A stretch of 35,214 nt of DNA from an uncultured Clostridia bacterium (GCA_944381075.1 CALWJT010000022.1:1-35214), one strand, 5' to 3'. Shown: positions 8,202-15,924, counted from the first letter of the stretch. Numbers and translations are program-made. Notes: generated by a model not told the origin, from the sequence alone.

Positions 8202-9179
8202 ATGGGAGAGAGCAAACAACAACTTTTGAATTTAAATCGAGAAACCGCTATGCGGCTTTGGAACAAATCCTTTGGCAAGGAAACAAAAGTATCTGATTTT
8301 GCCGGAAGAATAATTGCTAAAGGTGCTTACGATGACCGTAATAGCAAATTCGGATGGAATGTAGATCATATCTTGCCGCAAAGCAGAGGTGGGACAACTG
8401 TAGAGCACAATTTGATTTGTTGCCACATCAAAACGAATGATGAGAAATCTAATATATTTCCATGCTTTAACGCAAACGGAAAAGCTTTTGAAATCATTAA
8501 AGTTCAAAATCATTACGAGATTCGAGCAAAGGGAAAGGAAACTGAAAAAGAGAGTAATTCGGATAAGCTTGATTTATATGATTCTGCATCAGGCGTAAGA
8601 TTCTTTAAGAAGTTAAAAGGTCTCCAAAACAAAAAAAGATTTGTTGGAACGGTGTTCATTAGGTTGAATGGGCTGACCAATACAGCGTTAGTTGATTTCA
8701 TTGAAAAAATGTTAGAACAAGAGAGTCTGTCGTTCAAAATCGAAAGTTCATCGTATGGTGCCAATTTAATTATTGTAGCGCATAACTATAATATGCTGTT
8801 GAAAGAGGACAGCTCTGAGTTGCTTGATAAATGTGTTTTGATGAACACTTATCTATCAAACTATTTCGTCCCATGTGAATATATCAAAGGCTTTGATGTG
8901 TACTATAGGGTTGATTGCTTTGAAGACAAATTCTCAATGTATAAAGAACTTGCTAACATCAATTACACCAATATGAACTATAAGCCAGGTACTTCTTGGA
9001 GTACAGGAATGTATTCTCAGCAGAGTTATCAAAATTCTCTGTTTGTTAATGGTCTCGTGTTAGAAAATACCAAGGCAGGGGAGAAGGTAACTCATCAAAC
9101 TAATTCGGAATACACCGAATACAATTTTGTGTTTACGAATTTGTCTCAAAATTTAAAGAAGGAGGTAAGCGGAAAGTAA
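8202..9179 (+). CDS. HNH endonuclease with unrecognised C-terminal domain
   Basis: This 325-residue protein has an N-terminal HNH nuclease fold at about residues 12-95: RLWNKSFGKE and AGRIIAKGAYDDRNS lead into VDHILPQSRGG (Asp55-His56), followed by EHNLICCHIKTNDEKSN (Asn70, His75). Residues 110-135 are a charged linker. Residues 138-325 form a mixed alpha/beta region that I do not recognise (for example FVGTVFIRLNGLTNTALVDF and CEYIKGFDVYYRVD). No RuvC, methylase or helicase motif is present, so it is not IscB or Cas9. The ATG at 8202 comes right after an in-frame stop and has no Shine-Dalgarno; an AGGAGG lies 25 bases upstream (8171-8176). The gene is much more AT-rich than its neighbours, which suggests transfer. 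A mobile-element homing nuclease or a phage-defence nuclease are both possible. Confidence 0.75.
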   Translation: MGESKQQLLNLNRETAMRLWNKSFGKETKVSDFAGRIIAKGAYDDRNSKFGWNVDHILPQSRGGTTVEHNLICCHIKTNDEKSNIFPCFNANGKAFEIIKVQNHYEIRAKGKETEKESNSDKLDLYDSASGVRFFKKLKGLQNKKRFVGTVFIRLNGLTNTALVDFIEKMLEQESLSFKIESSSYGANLIIVAHNYNMLLKEDSSELLDKCVLMNTYLSNYFVPCEYIKGFDVYYRVDCFEDKFSMYKELANINYTNMNYKPGTSWSTGMYSQQSYQNSLFVNGLVLENTKAGEKVTHQTNSEYTEYNFVFTNLSQNLKKEVSGK

Positions 9180-9204
9180 AATTGCCTTTGCCTCAATGAT
9201 GAAA

Positions 9205-9244
9205 AGGGAGAATGATGGGCGACAATCATTCTCCCTAAATTTTT
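9205..9244 (+). terminator. Intrinsic terminator of the HNH gene
   Basis: A 12-bp perfect stem (AGGGAGAATGAT 9205-9216, ATCATTCTCCCT 9225-9236) with an 8-base loop is followed by AAATTTTT. It closes the promoter-RNA-HNH transcription unit. Confidence 0.85.
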
Positions 9245-9275
9245 ACCTCTCAAAATTTACGTCAGATAAAATAAA

Positions 9276-9308
9276 GAAAAAAGGCTTTGAAATTTTGATC
9301 TCAAAGCC
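9276..9308 (-). terminator. Terminator of tRNA-Pro
   Basis: Read on the minus strand, GGCTTTGA (9308-9301) pairs with TCAAAGCC (9290-9283) and runs into six T residues. It starts 5 bases after the tRNA 3' end. Confidence 0.8.
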
Positions 9309-9313
9309 CAAAA

Positions 9314-9389
9314 TGGTCGGAGTGACAGGGTTCGAACCTGCGGCCTCAACATCCCAAATGTCGCGCGCTACCAACTGCGCTACACCCCG
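9314..9389 (-). tRNA. tRNA-Pro (anticodon TGG)
   Basis: A 76-base cloverleaf is readable on the minus strand. The acceptor CGGGGTG pairs with CACTCCG (one G-U), the D arm is GCGC-AGTTGGTA-GCGC, the anticodon stem CGACA/TGTTG carries loop TTTGGGA (anticodon TGG), the T arm is GCAGG-TTCGAAC-CCTGT, and the 3' end ACCA is encoded. The C1-G72 pair is typical of proline tRNAs. It decodes CCN/CCA-type proline codons. Its 3' end faces the AT-rich HNH island. Confidence 0.97.
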
Positions 9390-9500
9390 AAAATATGAAA
9401 TTCTGTACAAAGCTGCGATTATGATAGGGCAGAAACTGTTTTTTTCTCAAAGCGGCAGTTCATGGTCGTTGTTTTGTACACAGTTTATGGTACCGTTGAT

Positions 9501-9529
9501 ATTATAATCGAAAACTTCATCTTTGTCAA
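9501..9529 (-). promoter_or_regulatory. Consensus promoter of tRNA-Pro
   Basis: On the minus strand a perfect TTGACA (9529-9524) and a perfect TATAAT (9506-9501) are separated by 17 bases. The leader of about 105 bases before the tRNA contains no further tRNA that I can find. Confidence 0.88.
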
Positions 9530-9555
9530 TGCTTTGCAAAACAGGAGATATAAAA

Positions 9556-9590
9556 ATTCTGTCCGGACGATGGAATGCTCCGAACAGAAT
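9556..9590 (-). terminator. Terminator of the membrane-protein gene
   Basis: On the minus strand, ATTCTGTTCGGA pairs with TCCGGACAGAAT (12 bp, one G-U) around an 11-base loop and is followed by TTTTTAT. It lies 10 bases past the stop codon of the gene at 9600-10100. Confidence 0.85.
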
Positions 9591-9599
9591 GAGAGGGCG

Positions 9600-10100
9600 C
9601 TATTGCCGTTTTTGCAATTTTTCTTCTTCCATCAACTGCCGGCGCGCTTTGAAAACCGTTTTATAATAGATATTGGCTTTCTTCTCCAGGACAAGAAAAA
9701 GCATGCTGATGACCTGTATATAGGCGGTCAGGAGAAAGACGGCGGTGTATAAGCGCACAAAAGGATAAGCTTCCGGGTCAAATAGAACAGGGTAAAGCGA
9801 AAAGGTTTGAACGACCATTATCATGCCGCCGACGACTCCGAGCAGCGCCATCATTTTGATTCCAATATAGATGCTCCACGCAAAAAAGACGGCGACAAGG
9901 AACAGAATGATATTCTGGACGGATATTGTGAAATATCCGAGCGCGGCGCCCGTGAGCTCTGCAAGCAGGCACAGAAAACGTGCCGCGAGAAAAACGGCCA
10001 GAACAATCCCGCACCTCCGCTTGCCGGAGACTGCTTCCGGGGTTTCCTGCATGGCGTTGTCGATAAGCTGTTTTGCTCTTATTTTCCGCGGATTTTTCAT
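9600..10100 (-). CDS. Hypothetical four-helix integral membrane protein
   Basis: This 166-residue protein has a basic N-terminus (MKNPRKIRAKQ), four predicted membrane segments at about residues 31-55, 60-78, 82-103 and 115-137, and a highly charged C-terminal tail (KARRQLMEEEKLQKR). I do not recognise a family. The start is supported by GGGAGG nine bases upstream. It has its own promoter and terminator, so it is a single-gene unit. Both ends being cytoplasmic would fit the positive charges, but the topology is inferred. Confidence 0.72.
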   Translation of the reverse strand: MKNPRKIRAKQLIDNAMQETPEAVSGKRRCGIVLAVFLAARFLCLLAELTGAALGYFTISVQNIILFLVAVFFAWSIYIGIKMMALLGVVGGMIMVVQTFSLYPVLFDPEAYPFVRLYTAVFLLTAYIQVISMLFLVLEKKANIYYKTVFKARRQLMEEEKLQKRQ

Positions 10101-10137
10101 AAGACGGCGCCTCCCAGCTCACATGGTTTTCATAGAT

Positions 10138-10166
10138 ATAATATCATATTTGTTATTTTCTGTCAA
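10138..10166 (-). promoter_or_regulatory. Promoter of the membrane-protein gene
   Basis: On the minus strand, TTGACA (10166-10161) and TATTAT (10143-10138) are spaced by 17 bases, about 38 bases before the start codon. Confidence 0.8.
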
Positions 10167-10170
10167 TCAT

Positions 10171-10207
10171 AAAAAAGCACCTTGGAACCAATGCCGCAAG
10201 GTGCTTT
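10171..10207 (-). terminator. Terminator of the protease/cyclophilin operon
   Basis: On the minus strand, AAAGCACCTT (10207-10198) pairs with AAGGTGCTTT (10183-10174) and runs into six T residues. It starts 8 bases after the cyclophilin stop codon. Confidence 0.88.
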
Positions 10208-10214
10208 CGGATTT

Positions 10215-10865
10215 TTATTCTTCCACGATTCGAATGCTGACGATTACGGGCTGGTCCGCTTTGTCAACCGCTCCATTCGTGCCGGACTGGACATCCTCGC
10301 AGATCGCATCCACAAATTCCATGCCGGAGGTGACCCAGCCGAACGCTGCATATTTTCCGTCAAGTTCAGTATTATCCGCGTGCATGATAAAGAACTGCGA
10401 GCTTGCGGAGTTCATTGCCTCTTCGGCGCTGACGAGGGAGGATTCGCCCAGTCTTGCCATGGAAAGGATGCCGCGCGTATGCGAAAGGTCATTTTCGATG
10501 CCATTATCGGAAAATTCGCCGGTAATGGTATCCGGAGAGCCGCCCGTCCCGTCGCCGTTCGGGTCGCCGCCCTGGATCATAAAGCCGGAGATGATGCGGT
10601 GGAACGTGAGTCCGTCGTAAAAGCCTTCGTTTGCAAGCTTGATAAAATTCTGGACCGTGATAGGTGCGACCGTTTCGTCCAGCGCGACCGTGATGATGCC
10701 ATAGCCTTTTACTGTGATCTCCGCATGATGGATGGTGTGTCCCGTCGTATCAATGCTGAGCTCCGGCGTGAATTCTTTTCCGTAGGTTTCCGTTGTGTCT
10801 GCGCACGAGCAGCAGAAAAGCGCCGTGAGGGCGAGCACAAGGATCCATGCAATGGTTTTTCTCAT
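10215..10865 (-). CDS. Secreted/lipoprotein cyclophilin-type peptidyl-prolyl isomerase
   Basis: The 216-residue product from the chosen ATG has an N-terminal signal (MRKTIAWILVLALTALFCCSC) with a Cys-rich lipobox-like end, so it is probably anchored outside the membrane. The cyclophilin domain fills the rest: VAPITVQNFIKLANEGFYDG, then FHRIISGFMIQGGDPNGDGT (the FHR catalytic motif), ARLGESS, SQFFIMHADN and FGWVTSGMEFVDAI. Cyclophilins catalyse proline isomerisation during protein folding. I chose 10865 because the signal peptide begins there; MAKKGKHS at 10890 is possible but would overlap the preceding stop codon. The gene follows the M6 protease by 29 bases and shares its promoter, so a folding role for exported proteins is likely. 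Confidence 0.93.
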   Translation of the reverse strand: MRKTIAWILVLALTALFCCSCADTTETYGKEFTPELSIDTTGHTIHHAEITVKGYGIITVALDETVAPITVQNFIKLANEGFYDGLTFHRIISGFMIQGGDPNGDGTGGSPDTITGEFSDNGIENDLSHTRGILSMARLGESSLVSAEEAMNSASSQFFIMHADNTELDGKYAAFGWVTSGMEFVDAICEDVQSGTNGAVDKADQPVIVSIRIVEE

Positions 10866-10894
10866 AGAATGCTTTCCTTTCTTTGCCATGTATT

Positions 10895-12328
10895 TTAGCT
10901 TCTTTTGATTCGGATGCGCATTTCGGCGCCCGGTGCGTCGAGGACGTCTATTATCAGCTTCCAATCCGGAGAGACGCCCTCCGGGAATCGGTTCAGCGAG
11001 TAGGAACCCGATGCGGCGCCGCAGTAAAGGGAGGAATCAAAGTGTCCGGTGCCGGCGTCGTCCGAGGCGTAGAAGAACGGGTCCTCGGTGATATTCTTTT
11101 CCTTATAGCAGGGGCCGTATTTGATGAAATGGCCGTCCTCGTCCGTGATTTCCGTGAACATATTGCGCAGGCGGATGGCGTTGCCAAGATCGTGCCGTTT
11201 GCCTCCCGGAAGATTCGAGGAGACGCACTGCGCCTTGAGGAACCACTCCCGATTGATCGCTTCGTCGATCTGCCAGATGATGACGCCGCCCTTGGAATCG
11301 CCGGGGGTGAGCTGCGATTCAAAGCCTTCCTTGAGGCGTACCTCGCACAGGAAATATTCGTCCGGATCGGGCGTCGGGATCTTCAAAACGGAATATTTGC
11401 CGGAAAGGGTAGAGAAGAGCGTATATTCGCCGTCCTTTTCGGCTGTGATCTCCTCCGCCCAGCCGAGATAGATGCGCTGATAGGGATCGATATAGGCAGG
11501 TCTTGTGCCGCTTCCCAGATGATTGCCCCAGGACATCAAAGAGAAGTTGAGAGGCAGCGGCCAGCCGAATACCTGTTCTGCCGGCGGGGTATAGCGGCAG
11601 TACATATCCTGCGCGCCGACGTTGTGCGCGAGCTCATGCGCCGGCGTGCCGATGGTGATGGGACCGGTCGAGTTGTATTCGCCGATATTGGATACCCGCA
11701 CGATCTTCACGCCGCCGCTCATTTCGGCGTCGGTCGGCTGGCTGGTCCCGTGCACCATGAAGCGATGGCTTGGGATCGGACCGTTTTCACAGACGATCTT
11801 GGAAAATTCCTCGTCTGCCTTGGTGGAGGCGCGGTCATAGCCCGCATTCAGGATGACGATGGCGAGCTCGTCAGGCGTGACAAGTCCGTCGCCGTTTTTA
11901 TCGTATTTTGCAAAATCGATGTATGGATCGCATGCCGCCACGATGTCGTGGATGGCTTTGGCTGCGGCAGTTTCGTTGTTGTATCCCTCAAGATTGCGCA
12001 GCGCCGCGGGATGGGGCAGCGGGACGGTGATCTCAAGGATCCCCTCGGGCGCATTTTCGCGCTGAGGATGGTCGATGGGAACAGGATAGAACCAGAATTT
12101 TCCAAGTGTCATTTCCTTATAGTAATTCATCATGGAAAATCCGCTCTCGCCGAAGAAGCGCTCATAGCAGTCCTCCGGCTTGGAAATGGCCCATTGCTCT
12201 CCGTAGATGGGAGAGGTCTTGTCATAAAGCAGCTCAGGGTGAGCGGGGTCGTAATCGTTTTTTCCGTTGCCGTTGGGATCAAAGCTTGCAATGACGATCA
12301 GCAGGGGCGCGGGATGGATGGGTTTCAT
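10895..12328 (-). CDS. M6-family (immune inhibitor A-like) metalloprotease
   Basis: This 477-residue protein carries the zinc-protease motif HELAHNVGAQDMY, the extended HExxHxxGxxD of the gluzincin/M6 group, near residue 228, followed by SLMSWGNHLG, the Met-turn-like segment. An EF-hand-like calcium loop, DKNGDGLVTPDE, is present near residue 139. Start choice: ATG at 12328 has AGAGGA seven bases upstream; an upstream ATG would overlap the promoter. From this start there is no signal peptide: the protein begins MKPIHPAPLLIVIASFDPNG, already the first domain strand. M6 proteases are normally secreted, so either this one stays inside the cell or it leaves by another route. It is co-transcribed with the lipoprotein cyclophilin downstream. 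Confidence 0.85.
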   Translation of the reverse strand: MKPIHPAPLLIVIASFDPNGNGKNDYDPAHPELLYDKTSPIYGEQWAISKPEDCYERFFGESGFSMMNYYKEMTLGKFWFYPVPIDHPQRENAPEGILEITVPLPHPAALRNLEGYNNETAAAKAIHDIVAACDPYIDFAKYDKNGDGLVTPDELAIVILNAGYDRASTKADEEFSKIVCENGPIPSHRFMVHGTSQPTDAEMSGGVKIVRVSNIGEYNSTGPITIGTPAHELAHNVGAQDMYCRYTPPAEQVFGWPLPLNFSLMSWGNHLGSGTRPAYIDPYQRIYLGWAEEITAEKDGEYTLFSTLSGKYSVLKIPTPDPDEYFLCEVRLKEGFESQLTPGDSKGGVIIWQIDEAINREWFLKAQCVSSNLPGGKRHDLGNAIRLRNMFTEITDEDGHFIKYGPCYKEKNITEDPFFYASDDAGTGHFDSSLYCGAASGSYSLNRFPEGVSPDWKLIIDVLDAPGAEMRIRIKRS

Positions 12329-12374
12329 GCTGGATTCCTCTCTTTCGTTGGTACTTTGATAAAATAACGTATTC

Positions 12375-12403
12375 ATTGTAGCACAGAGCGCAAATCCGGT
12401 CAA
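12375..12403 (-). promoter_or_regulatory. Promoter of the M6 protease-cyclophilin operon
   Basis: On the minus strand, TTGACC (12403-12398) and TACAAT (12380-12375) are 17 bases apart, about 45 bases upstream of the protease start. Confidence 0.8.
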
Positions 12404-12409
12404 GGACAC

Positions 12410-12442
12410 GCCGCAAAATTCACACTCTGTTCATTTTGCGGC
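12410..12442 (-). terminator. Hairpin at the end of the ABC exporter operon (possible terminator)
   Basis: GCCGCAAAAT (12410-12419) and ATTTTGCGGC (12433-12442) form a perfect 10-bp stem. The right-hand arm overlaps the last codons and stop of the exporter gene. There is no clear T run on the minus strand, so termination may be weak or factor-assisted. Confidence 0.5.
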
Positions 12443-14197
12443 GCCGGCTGACCCGCTGAACTGACTGTTGTAAAGCTCCGCGTAAAAGCCGCCCTTTTCG
12501 AGGAGAGCACGATGCGTGCCGGACTCGACGACGCTGCCGTTTCTCATGACCAGGATGACATCGGCCTCCCGTATGGTGGAAAGCCGGTGCGCCACGATGA
12601 AGCTGGTGCGTCCCTGCATCATCCGGGAAAAAGCGTTCTGGATCTTCATTTCCGTGCGCGTGTAGATGGCGGTGGTCGCCGCGTCATTGATCAACAACGG
12701 CGGCAGGCACAGCATCACCCGCGCGATGCAGAGAAGCTGCTTCTGCCCTTGGGAAAGTCCGCTGTCGTCCGTGATGACGGTATCGTATCCCATGGGCAGG
12801 CGCTTGATGAAGCTGTGTGCATGCGAGGCTTTAGCGGCGGCAATGATTTCCTCGTCTGTGGCGTCCGGTTTGCCAATGGAGATGTTTTCGCGGATCGTGG
12901 CGGTTTTGATCCACGTTTCCTGCAGCACCATCCCATAGTTTTGCCGCAGGCTTTTTCTTGTGATATGCCGGATTTCGGTCCCGTCGATCCGGATTTCTCC
13001 TTTATCCACGTCGTAAAAGCGCATGAGAAGATTGATGAGTGTCGTTTTCCCGCAGCCGGTAGGTCCGACGATGGCAACTCGCTGTCCTGCGCGGACCGAC
13101 AGATGAAAATCCTTTATCAGCGGCTTTTCCTTGGTATAGGAAAAATCCACACCGTCGATTTCGACGTTTCCGTTTGCGTTCTCAAGGACAAGCGCGCCGT
13201 CCTCGTCCGGTATCTGTGCCGGTTCCTCCATCAGCTCGAAGAGCCTTGCCGCGCACGCGAGCGCGTTTTGCAGCTCTGTGACGACGCCGGAAATTTCGTT
13301 GAACGGCTTGGTATACTGATTGGCATAGCTGAGAAAGATGGAGAGGCTCCCGACGGTAAAGGCCGGATCTGTCATGACGGAGAGCGCGCCGACCAGAGCC
13401 ACGCCGGCATAAACAATCCCGTTGACGAAACGGGTGACGGGATTGACCGTCGAAGAGAAGAATACGGCGCTGCGTGAGCAGGATTCCAGCCTCTCATTGA
13501 TTTCGCGGAACGTTTCCTGCGCTTCGGACTCGTGCCCGTAGGCGCGCACGACCTTTTCGTTCTCAATGATTTCGTTGATAAAGGCCGTCTGCTCTCCGCG
13601 CGTCTGTGACTGCTTGCGGAACATGGAATACGTGCGTTTGGAAATAAAGCTTGCCGCAAAAAGGGAGAGCGGGGTGATCAGTACGACGACGAGCGCGATC
13701 TTCCAGTTGATGGCGAACATAAAGATCAGCGTCCCAAGGATGGTGATGATCCCTGTAAAAAGCTGGGAAAAGCCCATGAGCAGTCCGTCGGAGAACTGGT
13801 CGGCGTCGGTGATGATGCGGCTGACGATCTCGCCGTGCGCGTGGGAATCGATATAAGAGATCGGAAGCCTCTGGAGCTTTTCAAAGGTTTCGGAACGCAG
13901 GTCGCGCACAATGCCGTAAGTGATCCTGTTGTTGATGATGTTCATGATCCACTGAAAAAGGGCGGCCGCTGCCGCAGCGATGCCGATGCGGATGAGCAGC
14001 GGGAGAATTTCGTCAAAAAAGACCCTGTCCGGTTCTATAATCAAATCGATGGCGTCTCCAATGAGAATGGGGCCGTACAGCGTCAGGACGACTGATGCTG
14101 CGGCAAGGAGCAGGGAGAGGAGCAGGGCGGGCGTATAGCGTTTCAGGTATCTTAACACTTGGGAAAGCGTGCCGCGCGTCGTTTTCGTTTGCTTCAT
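12431..14197 (-). CDS. ABC exporter half-transporter, subunit 2, with altered Walker B region
   Basis: This 588-residue protein is an ABC exporter half: six membrane segments (about residues 25-300), then an ATPase domain. The Walker A is GPTGCGKTTLINLLM, the Q loop LQETWIKTATIREN, the signature LSQGQKQ and the H loop IVAHRLSTI. The Walker B/D loop reads LLINDAATTAIYTRTE where the family has LLILDEATSSVDTRTE. The aspartate is kept, but the catalytic glutamate is Ala and the D-loop aspartate is Tyr. The start at 14197 is supported by a 4-base ATGA overlap with the stop of subunit 1 and a run of AGGAGG upstream; an in-frame ATG at 14206 is the alternative. Together with subunit 1 it would form a heterodimeric exporter of drugs, lipids or peptides; substrate unknown. 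Confidence 0.9.
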   Translation of the reverse strand: MKQTKTTRGTLSQVLRYLKRYTPALLLSLLLAAASVVLTLYGPILIGDAIDLIIEPDRVFFDEILPLLIRIGIAAAAAALFQWIMNIINNRITYGIVRDLRSETFEKLQRLPISYIDSHAHGEIVSRIITDADQFSDGLLMGFSQLFTGIITILGTLIFMFAINWKIALVVVLITPLSLFAASFISKRTYSMFRKQSQTRGEQTAFINEIIENEKVVRAYGHESEAQETFREINERLESCSRSAVFFSSTVNPVTRFVNGIVYAGVALVGALSVMTDPAFTVGSLSIFLSYANQYTKPFNEISGVVTELQNALACAARLFELMEEPAQIPDEDGALVLENANGNVEIDGVDFSYTKEKPLIKDFHLSVRAGQRVAIVGPTGCGKTTLINLLMRFYDVDKGEIRIDGTEIRHITRKSLRQNYGMVLQETWIKTATIRENISIGKPDATDEEIIAAAKASHAHSFIKRLPMGYDTVITDDSGLSQGQKQLLCIARVMLCLPPLLINDAATTAIYTRTEMKIQNAFSRMMQGRTSFIVAHRLSTIREADVILVMRNGSVVESGTHRALLEKGGFYAELYNSQFSGSAGAAK

Positions 14198-15924
14198 GAC
14201 CGGCATTCCTCCTCCTTTGGAAATTGGGAATAATAGATTTCCGCGTAAACCGGACAGCTTTCCAAAAGCTCCGTATGCGTGCCGATGCCGACCGCGCGTC
14301 CATCCTCAAGCACGACGATTTTATCCGCATGCGCGATGGAAGCTGCGCGCTGAGATACGATAAAGACGGTATGGTCGTTTTCCATTTCTTTGATCGCGTT
14401 TCGCAGGCGCGCGTCCGTTGCATAGTCGAGCGCCGAGGCGCTGTCGTCGAGGATCAGGATATCGGGATCCGCGACGAGCGTGCGCGCGATCCCGAGGCGC
14501 TGACGCTGCCCGCCGGAAAGGTTCTTGCCGTCCTGCTCGATCCTATAGTCGAGTCCGCCTTCCTTGCCTTCTACGACGTCGCGCGCCTGCGCTGTGTCAA
14601 GGGCTTTCCAGATTTCCTCATCGGTCGCGTCGGGCTTTCCCCAGCGAAGATTATCCCGAATGGTCCCGCGGAAGAGCACGGCCTTCTGCATAACAATGCC
14701 GACTTTTTGACGCAGCTGCTCTGCCGTGTAAGCGCGCACATCTACGCCGAAAAGAAGGATTTCTCCGCGGGTCGCGTCATAAAAGCGCGGGATCAAATGG
14801 ACAAGCGACGTTTTTCCGGAGCCGGTCCCTCCGATGATCCCAACAGTCTCCCCGCGCCGGACCGTGAAGCTGATATCCGAAAGGGATTCCTCCGAAGCGT
14901 TCTGATAGGTCAGTCCGACGCCGCGGAAGGTGACGGCGAAATCATCCTGCTTTTCCTTGTTTTTTGAGATGGGGAGCGGCTGTCCGCCGTCTGCGAGCAT
15001 GGCGGCGATCCGATCCGCACAGGCTGCGGCCTTGGTCATGCTGATGATGAGATTGGCGAGCTTGACAAGCTCGACAAGGATCTGGGACATATAGTTGTAA
15101 AGCGCGATGACGGAACCTTGTGTGATCGCCCCCGCCTCTACGCGCAGAGCGCCGGTATAAACAAGGGCGATGATCGCGAGGTTGATGAGCAGATACGTCG
15201 CCGGGTTCATCGGCGCGGAAATTTTTCCGGCAAATTTCTGGACGGCGGTGAGCGCCGTGTTTTGCTCCTTGAAGGTTTTGATTTCGTTTTCCTCATCTGT
15301 GAAAGCGCGGATGACACGCGCGCCGGAGAGGTTTTCTCTTGTGATGCCGAGCACGCGGTCGAGCCTTGCCTGCACCTTCCGGTAGAGCGGAATGCCGGCG
15401 AGCATGATGCCGAATACTACGACGCAAAGGACAGGGATGGCAATGGCGAAAATGACGGCGGACGGGACGTCGATAGTGAATGCCATGATCATCGAGCCGA
15501 ATACGATGACCGGCGAGCGGGAAAACAGACGCAGCGTCAGATTCACGCCGGTCTGTACCTGGGCGATGTCGCTCGTCATGCGCGTAATCATGGTAGAGGT
15601 GCCCATCCGGTCGATATCGGAAAAGGTGAGCGTTTGGGCGTGGTCAAAAAGGGCCTGCCTTAGATTTTTGGAAAAACCGACGGCGGCCTTTGCCGCAAAG
15701 TACTGCGCGACCATGGTGCAGGAAAAGCCGATGAGGGTCAGAAGAACGAGAAGTCCGCACATGCGCAGGATGTAGCCGCTGTCCCCCGCGGCGATGCCGA
15801 CGTCGATGATGCTTTTGACGACAAGCGGGATCATCAGCTCGAAAATGGCCTCCAGTATTTTAAAGATCGGGGCGAGTACCGCAAATACGGTGTAGCCGCG
15901 CATATATTTCAAAATTTTTATCAA
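14194..15924 (-). CDS. ABC exporter half-transporter, subunit 1 (degenerate-site subunit)
   Basis: The 576-residue product starts at a TTG codon (15924) with GGAGG eight bases upstream; the much longer frame to 16089 overlaps the neighbouring gene and has no transporter homology before this point. It has six membrane segments, then an ATPase domain with Walker A GGTGSGKTSLVHLI, signature LSGGQRQRLGIAR, Walker B DILILDDSASALD (Asp replacing the catalytic Glu) and an H loop where Gln replaces His (IVSQRAASI). These two changes are typical of the degenerate-site subunit in heterodimeric exporters such as TM287/288 or LmrCD. It overlaps subunit 2 by 4 bases and lies 56 bases after the QueG-like gene. 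Confidence 0.92.
   Translation of the reverse strand: MIKILKYMRGYTVFAVLAPIFKILEAIFELMIPLVVKSIIDVGIAAGDSGYILRMCGLLVLLTLIGFSCTMVAQYFAAKAAVGFSKNLRQALFDHAQTLTFSDIDRMGTSTMITRMTSDIAQVQTGVNLTLRLFSRSPVIVFGSMIMAFTIDVPSAVIFAIAIPVLCVVVFGIMLAGIPLYRKVQARLDRVLGITRENLSGARVIRAFTDEENEIKTFKEQNTALTAVQKFAGKISAPMNPATYLLINLAIIALVYTGALRVEAGAITQGSVIALYNYMSQILVELVKLANLIISMTKAAACADRIAAMLADGGQPLPISKNKEKQDDFAVTFRGVGLTYQNASEESLSDISFTVRRGETVGIIGGTGSGKTSLVHLIPRFYDATRGEILLFGVDVRAYTAEQLRQKVGIVMQKAVLFRGTIRDNLRWGKPDATDEEIWKALDTAQARDVVEGKEGGLDYRIEQDGKNLSGGQRQRLGIARTLVADPDILILDDSASALDYATDARLRNAIKEMENDHTVFIVSQRAASIAHADKIVVLEDGRAVGIGTHTELLESCPVYAEIYYSQFPKEEECRS

Noticed and set aside
8016-9179. Classical IscB/HEARO or retron interpretation of the RNA-HNH unit
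   Set aside because: The protein lacks RuvC and PLMP features of IscB and is not a reverse transcriptase; only the gene order is similar.
10883-12367. 494-codon plus-strand frame opposite the M6 protease
   Set aside because: It is the antisense shadow of the protease gene, whose HELAH motif, promoter and ribosome-binding site are all on the minus strand.
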